DNA from: Vanessa cardui
Taxonomy: Eukaryota; Arthropoda; Insecta; Lepidoptera; Nymphalidae
NCBI RefSeq assembly: GCF_905220365.1
Contig: NC_061134.1
Location: 9,377,001 to 9,441,000 of the forward strand
Reading direction: 5' to 3'
Length of the DNA stretch: 64,000 nucleotides
Below, piece by piece: positions 23,736 through 36,935 of the stretch. Both the position numbers and the translations under genes were made by a program. Numbering within the stretch: position 1 is the first letter of the stretch; each line of letters opens with the position of its first letter. The notes beneath the pieces were generated by a model. That model ran no database searches, was not told the origin of the DNA, and worked only from the letters and a program-made list of their open reading frames with translations.

Positions 23736-24490
23736 AATACGAACCAAACTAAAACGTTAAAAAGCATACGTATACACTCGTATGTATATTCACTATATTT
23801 CACTGACATTGATTCTTAACTACCCACTTTACATGATAAATGAAGTATCATAATAAGATAAATTAAGACTTGTGTACGTGTGACGTCATAGGACCACTGC
23901 TTACTTTATGAGTTACATTAAAATGGCTTCATGTCTTTAAATTATCTCAGTAACCCACGGTGGTCGAAACAAAAAAATTCAACAATTTAAACTTGTTCCA
24001 GTTCTAAATTTTTCTTAATTTAAATTTGCACTACCCTGAGGTATTTCTCTATATCATAGGCCCATATTTTTGGATCACGAAACATATCTATTTCTGGGAA
24101 ATTCTAACCAGTTATATTAATTACTGGGAAACTTCAAAAGTCATAAATCCATCGATTAATTCTCTCGATATTACGTAATTATTCCACACAAGGCTTAATA
24201 TATCAACAATATGAGTCGTAACCATTTATATTTTAACGAGCGGAACTGAAAATCCATTAGTTCGCATTTAACGGTGTCGTATTTTTTGTCCGATCGTAAA
24301 TCCGCTAAAAGATTTCACTCTAAACACGAACATCAACTCTTTTAACAACTAGTATGTATCGTATACTCTTATTTACAATGTGATATACTTAGTACCTACG
24401 TCTTCGATTTTTAAATTAACGAATAGAGTTCATTTGAATATACCTTCAAGCCATAATGGTATTTTATCATTTTCATATTTACATTCTATA

Positions 24491-24618
24491 ATAATAATAA
24501 CCTGTTGCCGTTTCACTGTTGGGAAAAAGCCTCCTCTTCCTCTTACTATACTACATACATGTAGCATATTCTTATTTACCACGTGCAGGTTTCCTCATAA
24601 TGTTTTTCTTTATTGCCT
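24491..24618 (-). mobile_element. tRNA-derived SINE, family 1, partial
   Basis: Keeps 'cctgttgccgtttcactgttggg', 'cctcctcttcctct' and 'gcaggtttcctcataatg'; the head is missing or moved ('ccacccaggtttaaacccc' at about 24897 may be a remnant). Confidence 0.5.
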
Positions 24619-25162
24619 ACCTTGATCGAGTAATTCGAAAATCTGTATTGACGAAGTATGGTACCTTTAGGTTCGGATATTCTCCTCAGAACTCAAAAAG
24701 ATTCTTTAAGTTCTTAGTTTAACTGTTTTTCATATTACACATAAGATTATTATTAGTTATTAGTTATTGCCCTATCCCAATATCACCTTCGGAACTAAGA
24801 TGATATGTTTCTATTGCCTGTATTCGTATTACTTACAAGTATTGCTTCTCGGTGGTCGAATATGTAATGAGTAGATGGATTATACAATATCATTCCACCC
24901 AGGTTTAAACCCCTATTATGGATATTCTCTTAATTAGAATCGATAATACATATATAACTATTGACTGTCGTAAATTCGGGAGTGTTTGTATTTTACAAAA
25001 AAATATTGTTTAAGTTATTCTTTATTGTGTCAGTTATCTGTCAGTAAAAGTTCCGACAACATTGGTTTAGCTGTCCCGAGAACAAACAAACTGACCGAAA
25101 TTGAAATAATGCTATTTTGGTATGTATATCATTCAATCATTATATACATTAAACGTTAAATT

Positions 25163-25345
25163 ATTTTTATTTATTTATTTATTTATTTAAACACTTTATT
25201 GTACACCACAAATTAAACAGATAAGTAAGAACACATAAAAAAAAAATAGATGGTACAACCGGCGGTCTTATCGCTTTAAAGCGATTTCTTCCAGACAACC
25301 GAGGTGATATGGAGTAGTAGCCAACAGAGAAATGGTAGGTGGTGT
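25163..25345 (-). mobile_element. LINE 3'-end fragment with (AAAT)n tail
   Basis: On the minus strand it reads through 'ggttgtctggaagaaatcgc', 'tttaaagcgataagaccgcc', then 'acaataaagtgttt' and ends in a tetranucleotide AAAT tail (ATTT on the + strand, 25163-25190). This is the 3' UTR of a non-LTR element with its coding part lost. A decayed relative lies at 27035-27135. Confidence 0.6.
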
Positions 25346-25369
25346 AAAATAGACTACATGCATAGATAC

Positions 25370-25500
25370 AAATAATATAATACATAAATAAACTACTACA
25401 TACATATAGCTAGGTACATAAATACATTTATACATACATATATACATAGAGTCATACATAAAAAACATATAAATATACAGATATATACAAATAACAAATG
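25370..25500. repeat. Imperfect ATAC/TACATA microsatellite
   Basis: Repeated 'catacatatag', 'tacataaatacat' and 'catacatatatacat' units. It is next to the LINE tail at 25163, though on the other side of the fragment from the tail. Confidence 0.6.
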
Positions 25501-26261
25501 GTATCTAGTCGCCATTCAGTGTGAGAGAAATTAAATATGATATTGATTGAACTAACATTTTTAAATACTTCATTGTATCCATTTATTATTGACATACTAT
25601 GTACCTATAGTTCTATTGAATTTAATCGCCTTGCAGCGTTTGTAATGTAATCTAATTATGCATCGATTCAATGAACCACATGCGACATTGTACATACTAT
25701 TAACCGGCCAGTAATTGAATCTGTCATTACAGTTAATTACTGGAAACATGTATGGTCTTCGCGATTGTTGCCAAATATTATTGTTTAAGATAATCATTTG
25801 CTAATGAACAAAATTTGAATTTCGAATTAATGCATCGTGGTTTTTTTTTTTTTCAATGATTGTATTTTGTACTCTTCGACAAGGCTTGGATGCTCACACT
25901 GCTCTGATGCGATTTTTTTTAAGAAGTTATTAGCATATGAAAACCAGCCAGGGCGTACGCAGATACAATACGCATCACAATCAGATTATTGAATTAGGGA
26001 CCCATGGAAGACATTAGACATACGTTTTTTTTTAATAAATAGGTATGACATTATCTGACAGTTCTCAATTGTAATTTGCGTTGAGTTTTGCGTTTGTTTA
26101 CTGCTGTTATTAACATTGCACTTAAAAGAAGTATAACGCGAAATTTTTTATTTCAAGCTATTAAATACTTCATTAGAAATTATATTTAGTATTTATGAGT
26201 ATTTTTATAAGGTATGGTTTAATTAATTGACTTTAAAATAAGTCACTCTCCTCTTATAACC

Positions 26262-26432
26262 TGGGTGCCTTCAAACGAGGCGTGAAGAGGCAGCTTGCGG
26301 GCCGGCATGGCGAGGGTGTGCAGATCACTCTTGCTGTCCGTACTAGTCGTCTTCGCGTTTGGACTCCACTTCCACTAACGAGTACCATCAGGTGGAGTGG
26401 AGTCATATGCCTACCCGGATAATATAAAAAAA
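26262..26432 (+). pseudogene. LINE polymerase C-terminal remnant
   Basis: An open stretch encodes NLGAFKRGVKRQLAGRHGEG and continues to a stop near 26420. The 3' sequence ('agtaccatcaggtggagtgg' then an A run) is LINE-like. The rest of the element is absent. Confidence 0.5.
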
Positions 26433-27034
26433 AAAAATTATCAATGATCGAGCTGTATGTTTTTAACTTTTCATACCTGAAAATATATATTTTTACAAGA
26501 AATATATCTCATTGAGATTGATTTCCTGATATATTTAGAACATTCTTTTTCAATTACAAGAAAAAAGAAGAGATAAAGGGATAAGTATTTTCTTTATAAT
26601 TTATTTTCTTTGAGTATGAGTTATATTTTCGAAGCCGATGTTTTTTGTGATGATTTTTAATCGTTTTTAAACAAAACATTTTTAGCAGTTTATTTCTAGG
26701 CTCAAATAATTTAAAAATAGAACGTTAAGGCCTAAGGTAACGTGAGATTAATCTCTCTTAAAAAGCCATTAAAAACTTGAACACTGAAGACAAAACATGT
26801 TACGTTATTTTATTTATAAACTTGCGACATAAAAAAATTGTTCTCCGCCCTATAACAATTTAATCAAGCGTGAGCGGCAGTTGACCTAAAAAAATATGCT
26901 CTCCATATAGGGAAATTAATGGCATATTTTCATCGCACTAAAGTGTATCAATGTTATCGAATATCTTTTGAATACGAATTTAAAAAAAGAACGAATATTT
27001 TTTTTGTCCTTTGACACAATTACAAAATAATAAA

Positions 27035-27135
27035 TACAACATGGATTCAGTCTAAACAAAAGAGGCGTACGATTTTGGCGACTTTATAGCGATCTCTACC
27101 AGGCAACCAACGGTGTAGGTTAGGATATCTCATAG
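27035..27135 (-). mobile_element. LINE 3'-end fragment, decayed
   Basis: Block order 'gattttggcgactttatagcgatctctaccaggcaacc' parallels the 25163-25345 fragment, with many changes. Confidence 0.4.
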
Positions 27136-29042
27136 AATATAAGGTGGTTGGTACGGTTATAAGAAATAATATAATATCAATCTATAACTATAACTAAGAA
27201 ATAAATATAAAATACACAAATTTTATAACAATCAATAATTTTGTTGTCAATACAATCGATAGAATATAAATATAATCGATATGTCCGCAAACATAACGAG
27301 AATTAAAAAAAAAAAATAAGAAAAATACAAAATGAAATAAAAACGAATATTGGTGTGAAGGTAGTATCCCTTTTTAAAAGTTGTATTTACATGAATAACA
27401 GATACAGTTCTATTCTTGTGATGTAACCGTCACTCCGGACACAAACAAAGTGCATCAATTCCATTCAATTTGACGTGCCTTGGATATATTCCAATGATTG
27501 CTGTCAGTTTTAACTATCGAGCTGACGTCATGCGTCACTTAGATTCGCTTACGGTTTCAATTGCATTCAAAGGGAATCCTTTGTTCATAGTCACGGGATT
27601 GAAATTAAATCAAAAACCATGATAAAAAACCTGCTGACTAAAATATAACTTATCATTAGTAAGATTTGATTTGTGAAATACGAATTACGACTATAAGAAA
27701 AAGGTCTTAAGTTGTGTTTAATTTTTAGATCCATCATACTTTTTTGTTTTGGAACTTTATTTCTTTTTACATAAAAAATAGAACATTGGTGGATTGAAAA
27801 AAAAAACTGTCCTCCCTTGTGTTGTTAATTCAAATCCAATGGTACTTTTTGAATATGACAAAGTTGCAATTAACTAGGGCAAATTTATTTCCCTTACAAA
27901 CGCAGCCAGGTAAAACATGATTTTCGAAGGTTTAATGAAACAGATATCAAATTCATACCATCCTGGAATATAGTCCTGGTAATAATGTAAACGTAACCAA
28001 CGTATACAATTCCAAATGCTTTCCAGATTGCGTGTACCCGATCGACACCGAGATTGTTCCGTAACGTCCAACCATGCATTGTATTCGATTCCAATATCTG
28101 TTTCGACTCGAGATGAACTGCACTTAGGAAACTAATTCCATATATTTTATCAAAGGGAATAGACATGATATTTACAACTGAAAATGGTTTCCAACATGCT
28201 ATCTGTCGATAATCTTCGAGTTTTGGGTCAATTACTTTTTGATGTTAATGTCGCGACGGACACGACACCCAACGTATTAGTGCTTTTATATACGTTTATA
28301 ACACTTGCCCACTATTGTAATTAACATTGTATATAATATGTGAACAGATTAATAATTTTTGTTTTTATTTTTTATTGACTGTCTTCTATCATTAATATTA
28401 TTGTTGGCAACACACAGCACACAGAAATAACACTATTTAATTATTCGACACTAATTTGCAGGCGGATAGATAAATAATATAATAGAATTTGTGATTATAC
28501 TTAGAAAAATAAACTATTCGCTTTTAAAGCAGCATAATAGGACATCCGATAAAATGCGTATTTCTCTTCACATTTAATGTTATTAAATATACAAAATAAT
28601 ACATTACTAGACTTTTGTGCGCATTTTTGTAAACAGCCTTACATGCGTAGCAAGTTTACAGATATAAGGTAGTTTAGTGTGAAAGTTTCCTAAGTAACAT
28701 GTGAGCCGGGTAAGAGAAGGTACAAAAAATTATAATAAGAAAACGCTCTACCTCGAATTCTTTGAATATTGTATGCAAAACAACTACTTTAAGTTATGTT
28801 AAGTATGTTCCTAAAAAGTGGTTTATTTCGTCACATAAAAACTAAGGGATTTCGAGGAATATTTTTATTCAGAGTTCGTTCATAAAGCTGACTTAGGATG
28901 ATAACACGAATTGACATGGGAGTTCTGACAAAAACCAAATTGCTTCCAAAGTGAATAATATGCTTATACAAGCGATATCTTCTGCTTCGCTGACACAGAA
29001 TTAGCTTCTATTCTTAAAATCCACTCGTGTCGCAATATTTTA

Positions 29043-29110
29043 TAGCAGCGCTTTTCAAAGTGTAGGCCATGACCCCTTTGGGGATCATAAACCTTATGCA
29101 GGTTGCAGTC
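29043..29110 (+). repeat. Possible hAT-type terminal remnant
   Basis: 'cagcgcttttcaaagtgtaggcc' followed by 'gaccccttttggggatc'-like sequence with internal dyad resembles ends of hAT-derived repeats. No partner end was found. Confidence 0.25.
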
Positions 29111-30387
29111 ATTTGAAAGTAAAACAATGGTACAGTTATCACACTTTTAAAACAAAAGAAAGATTAATTATAATTTACACATTTCAACACTTTGTAATCA
29201 CTTTTTATATTTCGATAATCGATTTTATTACCGATGCCAAAATATATACATATGTGTATGTTATATTAATTCTTAATAATTGCAAATATGAATATTTTTT
29301 ACGTATATTTTGCAAGAAACTTTGAATAATGCTGACTTAAATAACAATAACTTCTATCAATGACACAAAGTAAATAACAAAAATGTAAATTGTATTGTAA
29401 TTTTCTAATAACATTGCTTTACGATTTAGCACTTTGGTTTCTTTATAAAGTAAAAGTGACCTGTACGCACTACTGGGATAAGGATTACTCTTCTTTAAGG
29501 GACGAGGCTCGGAGTTTAATCTATCGCTATATGATTAGGTAATAAGGTACCGTATAAAATAGTTGCTATATCTATGAAATTCAATCGCACTGAACGAACT
29601 CCATGTTAGCCGTGTTCAACCATCCAGGGTTTCTATTTACAAATATCCTTTGTGCCAGTAATTACTCTAGTTCACTCATATTTCAAACTGGAACACACTG
29701 ACGTAAATCATTATTGCTACGGTTGACAACTAGCGAAATTCAGATGAATCTACGGTGATTGGATGAAATAAATAAATGAATTTTATTTTCAAGCAAGCGA
29801 TTGGTGCAAATGTATACAGCACGTATCTGATTCGTTAAGCGCGAATTCATTAGCCACTTACCTAAATTAGATTGACCAATTGATTACATTTAATTCTTGT
29901 TTCATTACACGTGTGGATCTGTTTGTTTCTTCCGTTTTCCTAATTGTAGTTTTACATACAATTTAACTCTTTCGCATGACGATTTATTTATAAATAAGAA
30001 ACCAACAAAATAGTTTCATTCAAAAGTATATATAGTATATCTTCGACGGAATATGTCGACGTAATCTTGACAGATTTTCCTAGAACTCTCGTAAGAACAC
30101 AGCTAACGTATTGTTGTCTTGGGAGACTGGGAAGGTTTTACTTTCTGTTTAGCTTTCTTGATGTGGAAAACGTTTTTTTTTGTAAAACGCTTACATTGTA
30201 ACATGTACCTGGTATTTTTATGTGAAGGTTTTTTCCAACTTTTACAAAATATTTCAAATATGCTAAGCTAATAATTCTATAAGATACAACTTTTATTGTA
30301 TTTAATATTGAATTTTAAATGTAATATAAGTAATGTTACTTATTTTACTCTATCGTAAGTTTTTGAATGATAATTTTTTTAAATCGT

Positions 30388-30656
30388 GTTGGCCCAGTGG
30401 TTAGAACTAATGAAATTTAATCGATAATTTCGAGTTCAAATCCTGAAATCAACGCTCGATTTCCATGTGCTCAATTTGAGTTTATATATTATATCATCTC
30501 AAACTCATCTCTGAAGAGAATAATCCTATGAAAATCTTCGTGTGTTGTTTAATAAAAGGTTTATTCATCAAGTCACTTGGAATAGAGTCGTGGAATAAAC
30601 TCTAAACTTTCTCCCCATAAGGAAATAATTTAAATCAGTCTTAACCTCATTTATCA
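30388..30656 (+). mobile_element. tRNA-derived SINE, family 1, decayed
   Basis: Head 'ttggcccagtggttagaac', B-box region 'cgagttcaaatcctg', later 'ggaatagagtcgtggaataa'. Intronic. Confidence 0.55.
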
Positions 30657-30830
30657 TTCGTATCGCCAAACTGTGTAACACTTTGCCTGAGTCGGTATTT
30701 CCCAATAGCTACAACTGTGATGTCTTCAAAAGAATTAACAGGCATCTTCGAAGCAAGCGTGCTACATCGTAGACCGTGACAACGCTTAACATAAAGATAA
30801 CTGTCAAACCTATATTAAGAAAAAAAAACA
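30657..30830 (+). pseudogene. LINE polymerase C-terminal remnant
   Basis: Encodes RIAKLCNTLPESVFPNSYNC and then DVFKRINRHLRSK, a typical LINE C-terminal pattern, ending in a stop near 30770 and an A run at about 30820. Directly abuts the SINE on its left. Confidence 0.55.
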
Positions 30831-30999
30831 GGAGTAGGAAATTTACAGGTTGATAATTTATTTAAGAATATTATTTAAAATGATCACGTTTTAAAATTTT
30901 ATAATAAAGATGGCGATACTATGAGAAAGCAATTTATCTTCTTTACCCAGCATAACGAAATCTTTAACTAAAGTTCGCGAATTGATATCCTAACAAGCA

Positions 31000-31110
31000 C
31001 CGCTTAATTTACATGGTAATTATATTTGTGTTTATAATTTATCTTGTTGAAGCTCGGCGTTGATGGGAATAATCGTGCCAAAATCTGTCGGATGAAATTC
31101 TATGTAACAT
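31000..31110 (+). mobile_element. tRNA-derived SINE, family 1, body fragment
   Basis: 'caagcaccgctt', 'gtgtttataatttatc', 'gctcggcgttgatgg' and 'aataatcgtgcc' follow the order of the SINE body. Confidence 0.5.
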
Positions 31111-31339
31111 TATTATTAACTTTGTATAGTGTCTTTGTTCTTTGAAATTGGAAATATTGTGTTGTTTTACATACAACGTCGCAATACGCTTGTAAACTAA
31201 AATTCTGAAAAATAAAGGTATTTAAAAAAAATAGGTTCACAAACACTCTTAAGGTAATATATAACATTGTATTCTTTGTTCAATACATCCTACCACATAA
31301 AAATTCTACCTCAGGCGTAATACATATAAATATGGTATA

Positions 31340-31560
31340 TTATAGTTTAGGGAGATGGACTGGTACATGATGGTAAATATTCTATACTACCTATAAAGAT
31401 TGACTCCTAAAGAAATAGGAAATATGTAGGTACTTATATGTATACTGACTCACTTATCCTTTAAACAATAAACAAAAGTTTTGTTCCGTTTTGGTAATAG
31501 ATATGTACATATGACGAGCAGGTGGTATCTACCCAGAGAGGCTTGTATAAAGCACTTAAA
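31340..31560 (-). repeat. Hairpin-headed repeat, decayed, inverted
   Basis: On the minus strand the order is 'acaagcctctctgggtagataccacc', 'aaggataagtgagtcagt', 'catcatgtaccag'. It is the only inverted copy recognised within the intron. Confidence 0.4.
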
Positions 31561-33560
31561 TTGATATCAAAAATATGTCACTCGTACTCTGATTACGAAA
31601 GTGTTTTCAAAATCTCTTGTCAACCGAGTTCGTTTACATGCGTCATAATGTAATTCGCTGTTCACTTTCGAAATGTTTGCTGATAAAATAGCGTTTTCAG
31701 TATATTTCAGTTCTCGATTCAATTTTCATTCGATATCTAAAATCCCAATCGTGCTAACATTAGCTGCAGGTCGTGTGATTGTTTTATTTTATTGTATATA
31801 TCACGCAATCCTTTCGTTATCACATTGATTCATTATAATTTTTCATGATGTTCTTTTTTCAAATTTTTTAAATACAATTTTTATTATGATATTTCTATTC
31901 TGTAATCTTTAAAGTACATATTCTTTAAATATTTTACATAAAGTTTATATGCGTTTATGTACAGGTAAGCAATAACAATTTATGCGTAAGGATATGTGAC
32001 CTTTTAACTATTTGAAATCAATACTGAAGAAAAATCACTGCAAATACTTTTAAAAATAATAAACAATAATACAATTACAGTGTATTTTCTATTGTAACAT
32101 AACGTAAATATAACAGTGTTTTTAATTTATTGAAAGTTTTATTTTTAAATAAATAAAAGAACTAAATCAGACATGGATAATGTATTCTTGTTGTAATAAA
32201 TTAACTCGAAAGAATCACCGATTTTCATTCTAACTCCGTACTTGATTTAATTAAAATGCAAAGGAGGTAGGTATACATAAAATTTACAGCCATCGAAGTA
32301 CTTTAATATGCATATAAATTTACTCGTACTTAATGCACCGGTACACGGAATATATTTTTTTGTTTATTTGCTTAATTATATTAATTTTATAATCTTAGGT
32401 CAGAATAAAATCAAAACTGTCAGTAAACTTGCATTTATATATAATCAGTGAAAATTATTTAATTTTTAATTTACTCGGAAAAATCTTGTACTAAATCAAA
32501 AGCACGAATAACTTTTTAAAATCGAATTCTCTTATAAAATACATATTTATTAAATATATAATATTGATATATATATATTAATAAAGAAGTATTGCTCACA
32601 CTAGTGTAAACGGAAGTGTCTGTCTGTTTGAGTATGTGTTAATTACGTTCAAATAACTATTTGGCTGGCAAATTTGTAAATTCAGCCACTTTATGGCTGA
32701 AATTCCGTCGGGGAAACATATATGCTCATAATCTTCTTAAAATATTAGTCAGAGATATTAGTACTAAGTGATGTAGCAAATAACAAACTGTGAGCTGGTT
32801 GATAAAAAATAAAAACCTATCAACTCATGTAAGTTTTATAACTTAATTCTCGGTAGCAAAACGTTAATCGACCACATCACAGACTAATAGAATTTTTAAA
32901 TTCGTGTGGCGTTCGGTAATTTTTTAATTTTCATTTATAATAAATCATAACTAACAATCCTTTTTTCATAAACCTCTTTGTTTATCAAAAGGTTTGAACC
33001 ATCGCTTGTGCGTAATTATAAATTCCCTGATGATAAAATTTAGTAAATATTTTTAGATATTTTCAATATTTTGTATGCATTTTCGCCTTCATATTATGAG
33101 TACAAAAATATTGGTTCGGTGGTTCGAATGAATTTTACGTCGAAAATCTTTTGAGTTCCCTGCAATTGCATATTGCAGAAATAATTTGTATTTACATGAA
33201 ATGCAGTGAAATTATTAAATTTAATATTATATTTAGTAAAACGGTTTTTTTTTATTTTTGTTTATTGATTTATTGAATATACATTCTTCGTTAAAATTGA
33301 CCACGATGTAACAAACACAACACTGGATTTATTTATTAGATATTCGTTGTCGACACTTAGACTTGTCTGAATTGTTTAATACAGTTATGTGTTCCCAGTT
33401 GCGCTTTTTTACGAGTCTCTTTTCGTGTAATTATTCAATACGAATCTGCCATGTAAGCCCACCATCATTGTAAATAGTTCAAGTTATAAATTAATGAATT
33501 TTTATAATCGCAATCAGCTTAAATAATTTTTATATGTTTATATAAATCTACTTTCGATTT

Positions 33561-33863
33561 ACTCGGTGGTAGGGCTTTGTGCAAGCCCGTCTGGGTGGGT
33601 ACAACCCACTCATCAGTTATTCTACCGCCAAATAACAGTACTCAGTATTTTTGTATTGTTGTATTCCGGTTTGAAGGATGATTGAGCCAGTGTAACTACA
33701 GGCACAAGGGACATAGCATCTTAGTTCCCAAGGTTGGTGGCACATTCACGACGTAAGGAATAGTTAATATTTCTTACAGCTTCATTGTCTATGGGTGATG
33801 TTGACCACTTACCATCAGGTGGCCCATATGCTCGTCCGCCAACTTAAACTTAAAAAAAAAAAA
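33561..33863 (+). repeat. Hairpin-headed repeat, full length
   Basis: Well preserved from 'actcggtggtagggctttg' to 'ccgccaacttaaacttaaaa', including the hairpin GGGCTT...AAGCCC. Intronic. Confidence 0.8.
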
Positions 33864-35292
33864 CTAAAATAAAAAAAATGATATTAACATAATTGTTTTC
33901 ACCGCCCGAACTAAAGTATTACTCCGGTTTCTGTTACGAAAACCTCATTAAGATTCACGTCATTTATTCACAGAACCTTGAATCATATTTAAAATAATGA
34001 CATATTTAAAAGCGGAATTATTCAATGATTTGAAGATTGATCCGGAAAGAAAAGGCGCGTCTTCTGAATTAAAATTTTTACAAAACCATTTCTTAGTCGT
34101 TACATCTCTTATAACAAAACGAAGATCACCTCAATCAAATCTCAGTGTCTTTTATTTTACCATTCAGGACCTTATTGTCTTTTAAATAAAATATAAATTT
34201 GTGTGTCAAAATAAATATGTAAATTCTTTTTTATAGTTCTAATAATTTTCCGTACTTACTTCGTAATTAAAGACCTGTCGTTTCGTACCGAGTTAGTCAG
34301 TGGTATTCGTTTTATAGATCTTTTATTACCTACAATAAACAAATAATATTATTATTATATTCCATTTAATTACAAAGGTAATCCATTGAGTTAACGAGTT
34401 AAAATTAAAACTGTATCGTGTTTAATTAGTCATAAGAAAATTTCACTAAAAATTCTCTACGAAACGAGCAATAAAAAATAATAATTGCCTATTAATTAAT
34501 TGCTACATATTTTCAATAGGGTAGTACGTGCTCTGTAAATACCATACGAGGTATTCCAATCCATTAAATAAATATTTCCATAAGGACTCGTTTTGATTTG
34601 AATAAAAAGAAGTCCATCAGTGTTCTACTTATTAGCGTTACACCAGCTTTAATGCAAATCGGTCCAAACATTGAAAAAGATAGCGTCTATGAAACAAATG
34701 CAAATTCATTAATTTCATCTTGTTTTAAAAATATTAAAAATTTTAAAAAACCTATATTTAGTTCCAAGTCCATATTTCTTAAAATAGTAATAATTTTAGT
34801 TGAATTCCAAATTATCGTTGTTGTATCTTAAATAACTTAGAAGTTAAACGAGCCGCTTCTTTTGTTACTTATAGTTGAGTTTATTTTGAAGAACAATAAT
34901 ATTTTAAGAAACAACTTAAAAAGTAAACACCTAAATATGAAAGTTTTGTTTTACCGACAAATATTTAACAAATACATTGTTAGCGATATATGTTATGAAA
35001 TATAAGACTAGATACGAGGTTCCCATTGCGTTGTGTCAAATTTCGTTAAATGTATATTGTTTATAAATTATACATACACACTGAATAGACATTTGTATGT
35101 AAAAAAAAACATTACCGCTTGCTAGTTATTTTTTTATTAGAAGCTTACGAAATCACATTAGTGTAATAAATGTAAATTATTTTAAACTGAAATTAAACCA
35201 TTTCTAGATTCATAAATTCGCTTGGAGATTAATTGAAAACGCGAATAGGAAATGTAATACATATTTCGTTGCTCAAACGATGTGGTACGCAG

Positions 35293-35481
35293 GACGTGTG
35301 CTGTCTTCTCGACCGTTGCTTCCAATATCCTCGCCGGAGCGCCCGCGACTGTGGCTGTCAGTTTGCCCTGCTGCACGCAGTGCCAGACGACCAAAACCAT
35401 GGCAGCTAGCGGAGCCCCGCCCGCGCTAGGCCGCGGGCTTGCTCCCACTGCCAATGCCGGTGTGCCGGTTGCGACCACCAA
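35293..35481 (+). other. GC-rich exon-like island inside the long intron
   Basis: 189 bases, very GC- and CpG-rich within an AT-rich intron. An AG lies just before 35293 and a good donor (CAA then GTAAGC) just after 35481. As an internal exon read in phase 0 from exon C it gives a Cys-rich stretch starting DVCCLLDRCF and a stop at 35407-35409, 72 bases before the donor. As a first exon, ATG at 35399 sits in a strong start context (AAACCATGG), encodes MAASGAPPALGRG..., and its frame joins exon E exactly (AA plus A, Lys). The minus strand is also open here. It is either a poison exon, an alternative promoter exon, or a regulatory CpG patch. Confidence 0.45.
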
Positions 35482-36779
35482 GTAAGCCGTAGCACGCTTA
35501 CTAGTGTGTTCCGAATTACGAGTCGCGTCACGTTACACGTATTTGCTATACCAACATGCACGCTCAAAAATTGTATGGTTTTGCACAGGCAGTTTTCATC
35601 ACGATTGGATTTTTTGCGATTGCTCATGGTTTTGCTATCGACACCTCAAGCGTGTTTCGGCTATATTTTTTCATACGTTTTGAATTTGTATGTGCAGCTT
35701 TTCGGTTTGTATCAACATTGTTCACGGAAGGCTTGGATGTTATCTAGTCTTCGTTTTCTATTCTGATGTATTTAACAGACATATTCTATATGATTATACG
35801 TCTGAGTGTATTTATTTAAGTATTTTATTTCAAATGCTACAAAATGCGTTCCATTTTCAAAATCAACATACATGTTTTTATTTACTGTGTTTAAATCTAC
35901 GGTTAGTCAGTCAACGTTGTATCAACTCTAGTCTCTTACAAAGCCTATTTTCATATGAATACTTAAACAAAGTAATTTGATACACAAAGGGTCTTCAAGG
36001 CTTTTAATCAGAATCTAGTATGGTTTAACATTTCATGATACTGAATTCTGAACGATCATCGTGGTACACGGATAAGGCGGTATTGGATTAAAGTCCCCTT
36101 CCGTGACGTCTTAGAGGCCGTCGAGGAGGAAAAAAAGTAAAATCACTTCAGCACGAACGTGACTAATGCGCACAGTGAAATTATGAATAGGTTTAGTTTA
36201 TGGAATGCAACTTCAGCGTTCCACATTCGTCCCGCCAAACCAAAGCACAGCACACGTCACGCTTTCACGTCATGCAATGTTTTTTTTTACTTGGTGCTTT
36301 ATTTATACTTTATACTCAAAACACGAACCAATAAATCACTTCGTATTTGTAATCTTTATAAAATAAGAGTGTTTAAGTTGACATGCGTGACTGTTATACA
36401 TATATAATGTGAATAAAAAAGATTATATATTTTTCAAAATTGGAACACAGCTAGCTTTATAGTTAGTTTAAATTTGAATGAATGAAATTAATTTTGAATT
36501 TTATAGCTAACGACTATCTGATGAATTATTTAATTTTGAATATTAGTATTATTTTGTATTATAAATTTCACACACAAGTATAATTCTCTATTTATAGTGT
36601 TTTGCTCCTTTATGTGGGATGATATGAAACCTTCTAAATGATTTTTTTTTGCACACAAAGCTATGCTATGAAAGTTATATGAGATAATTCAACTATCTGA
36701 AATAAATACTGTATCATTGTCTACAATACTAAGTTGACATTTCATTTAATACTAGTAAATATTTAAGACAAGTAGTCGC

Positions 36780-36935
36780 TCGTGGCTTCGCTCGCGTTTT
36801 TCCGTTGTTGGTTGTCATGTGTCAGGCAAAGTATCACGAACTTCTTTCTTGGAGTTCAAGTTTGCTTCATACCAAATTTCATCAAATTCGGTTGAGCGGT
36901 TGGTCGCGCAAGATCGACAGACAGACAGATAATAT
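36780..36935 (+). mobile_element. LINE 3' UTR remnant (RTE-like tail)
   Basis: 'cgtggcttcgctcgcg', 'ataccaaatttcatcaaattcgg' and 'gatcgacagacagacagata' are in the order seen in 3' tails of RTE-type LINEs. No coding part remains. Confidence 0.45.

Noticed and set aside
27894..28166. 90-codon minus-strand frame (MSIPFDKIYG...)
   Set aside because: Some hydrophobic segments, but no recognised motif, an overlapping competing frame, and no splice or promoter signals; left as chance.
35506..35766. Hydrophobic open frames after the GC-rich island
   Set aside because: The sequence is AT-rich and follows a good splice donor, so it is more likely intron; hydrophobicity reflects T-rich codons.
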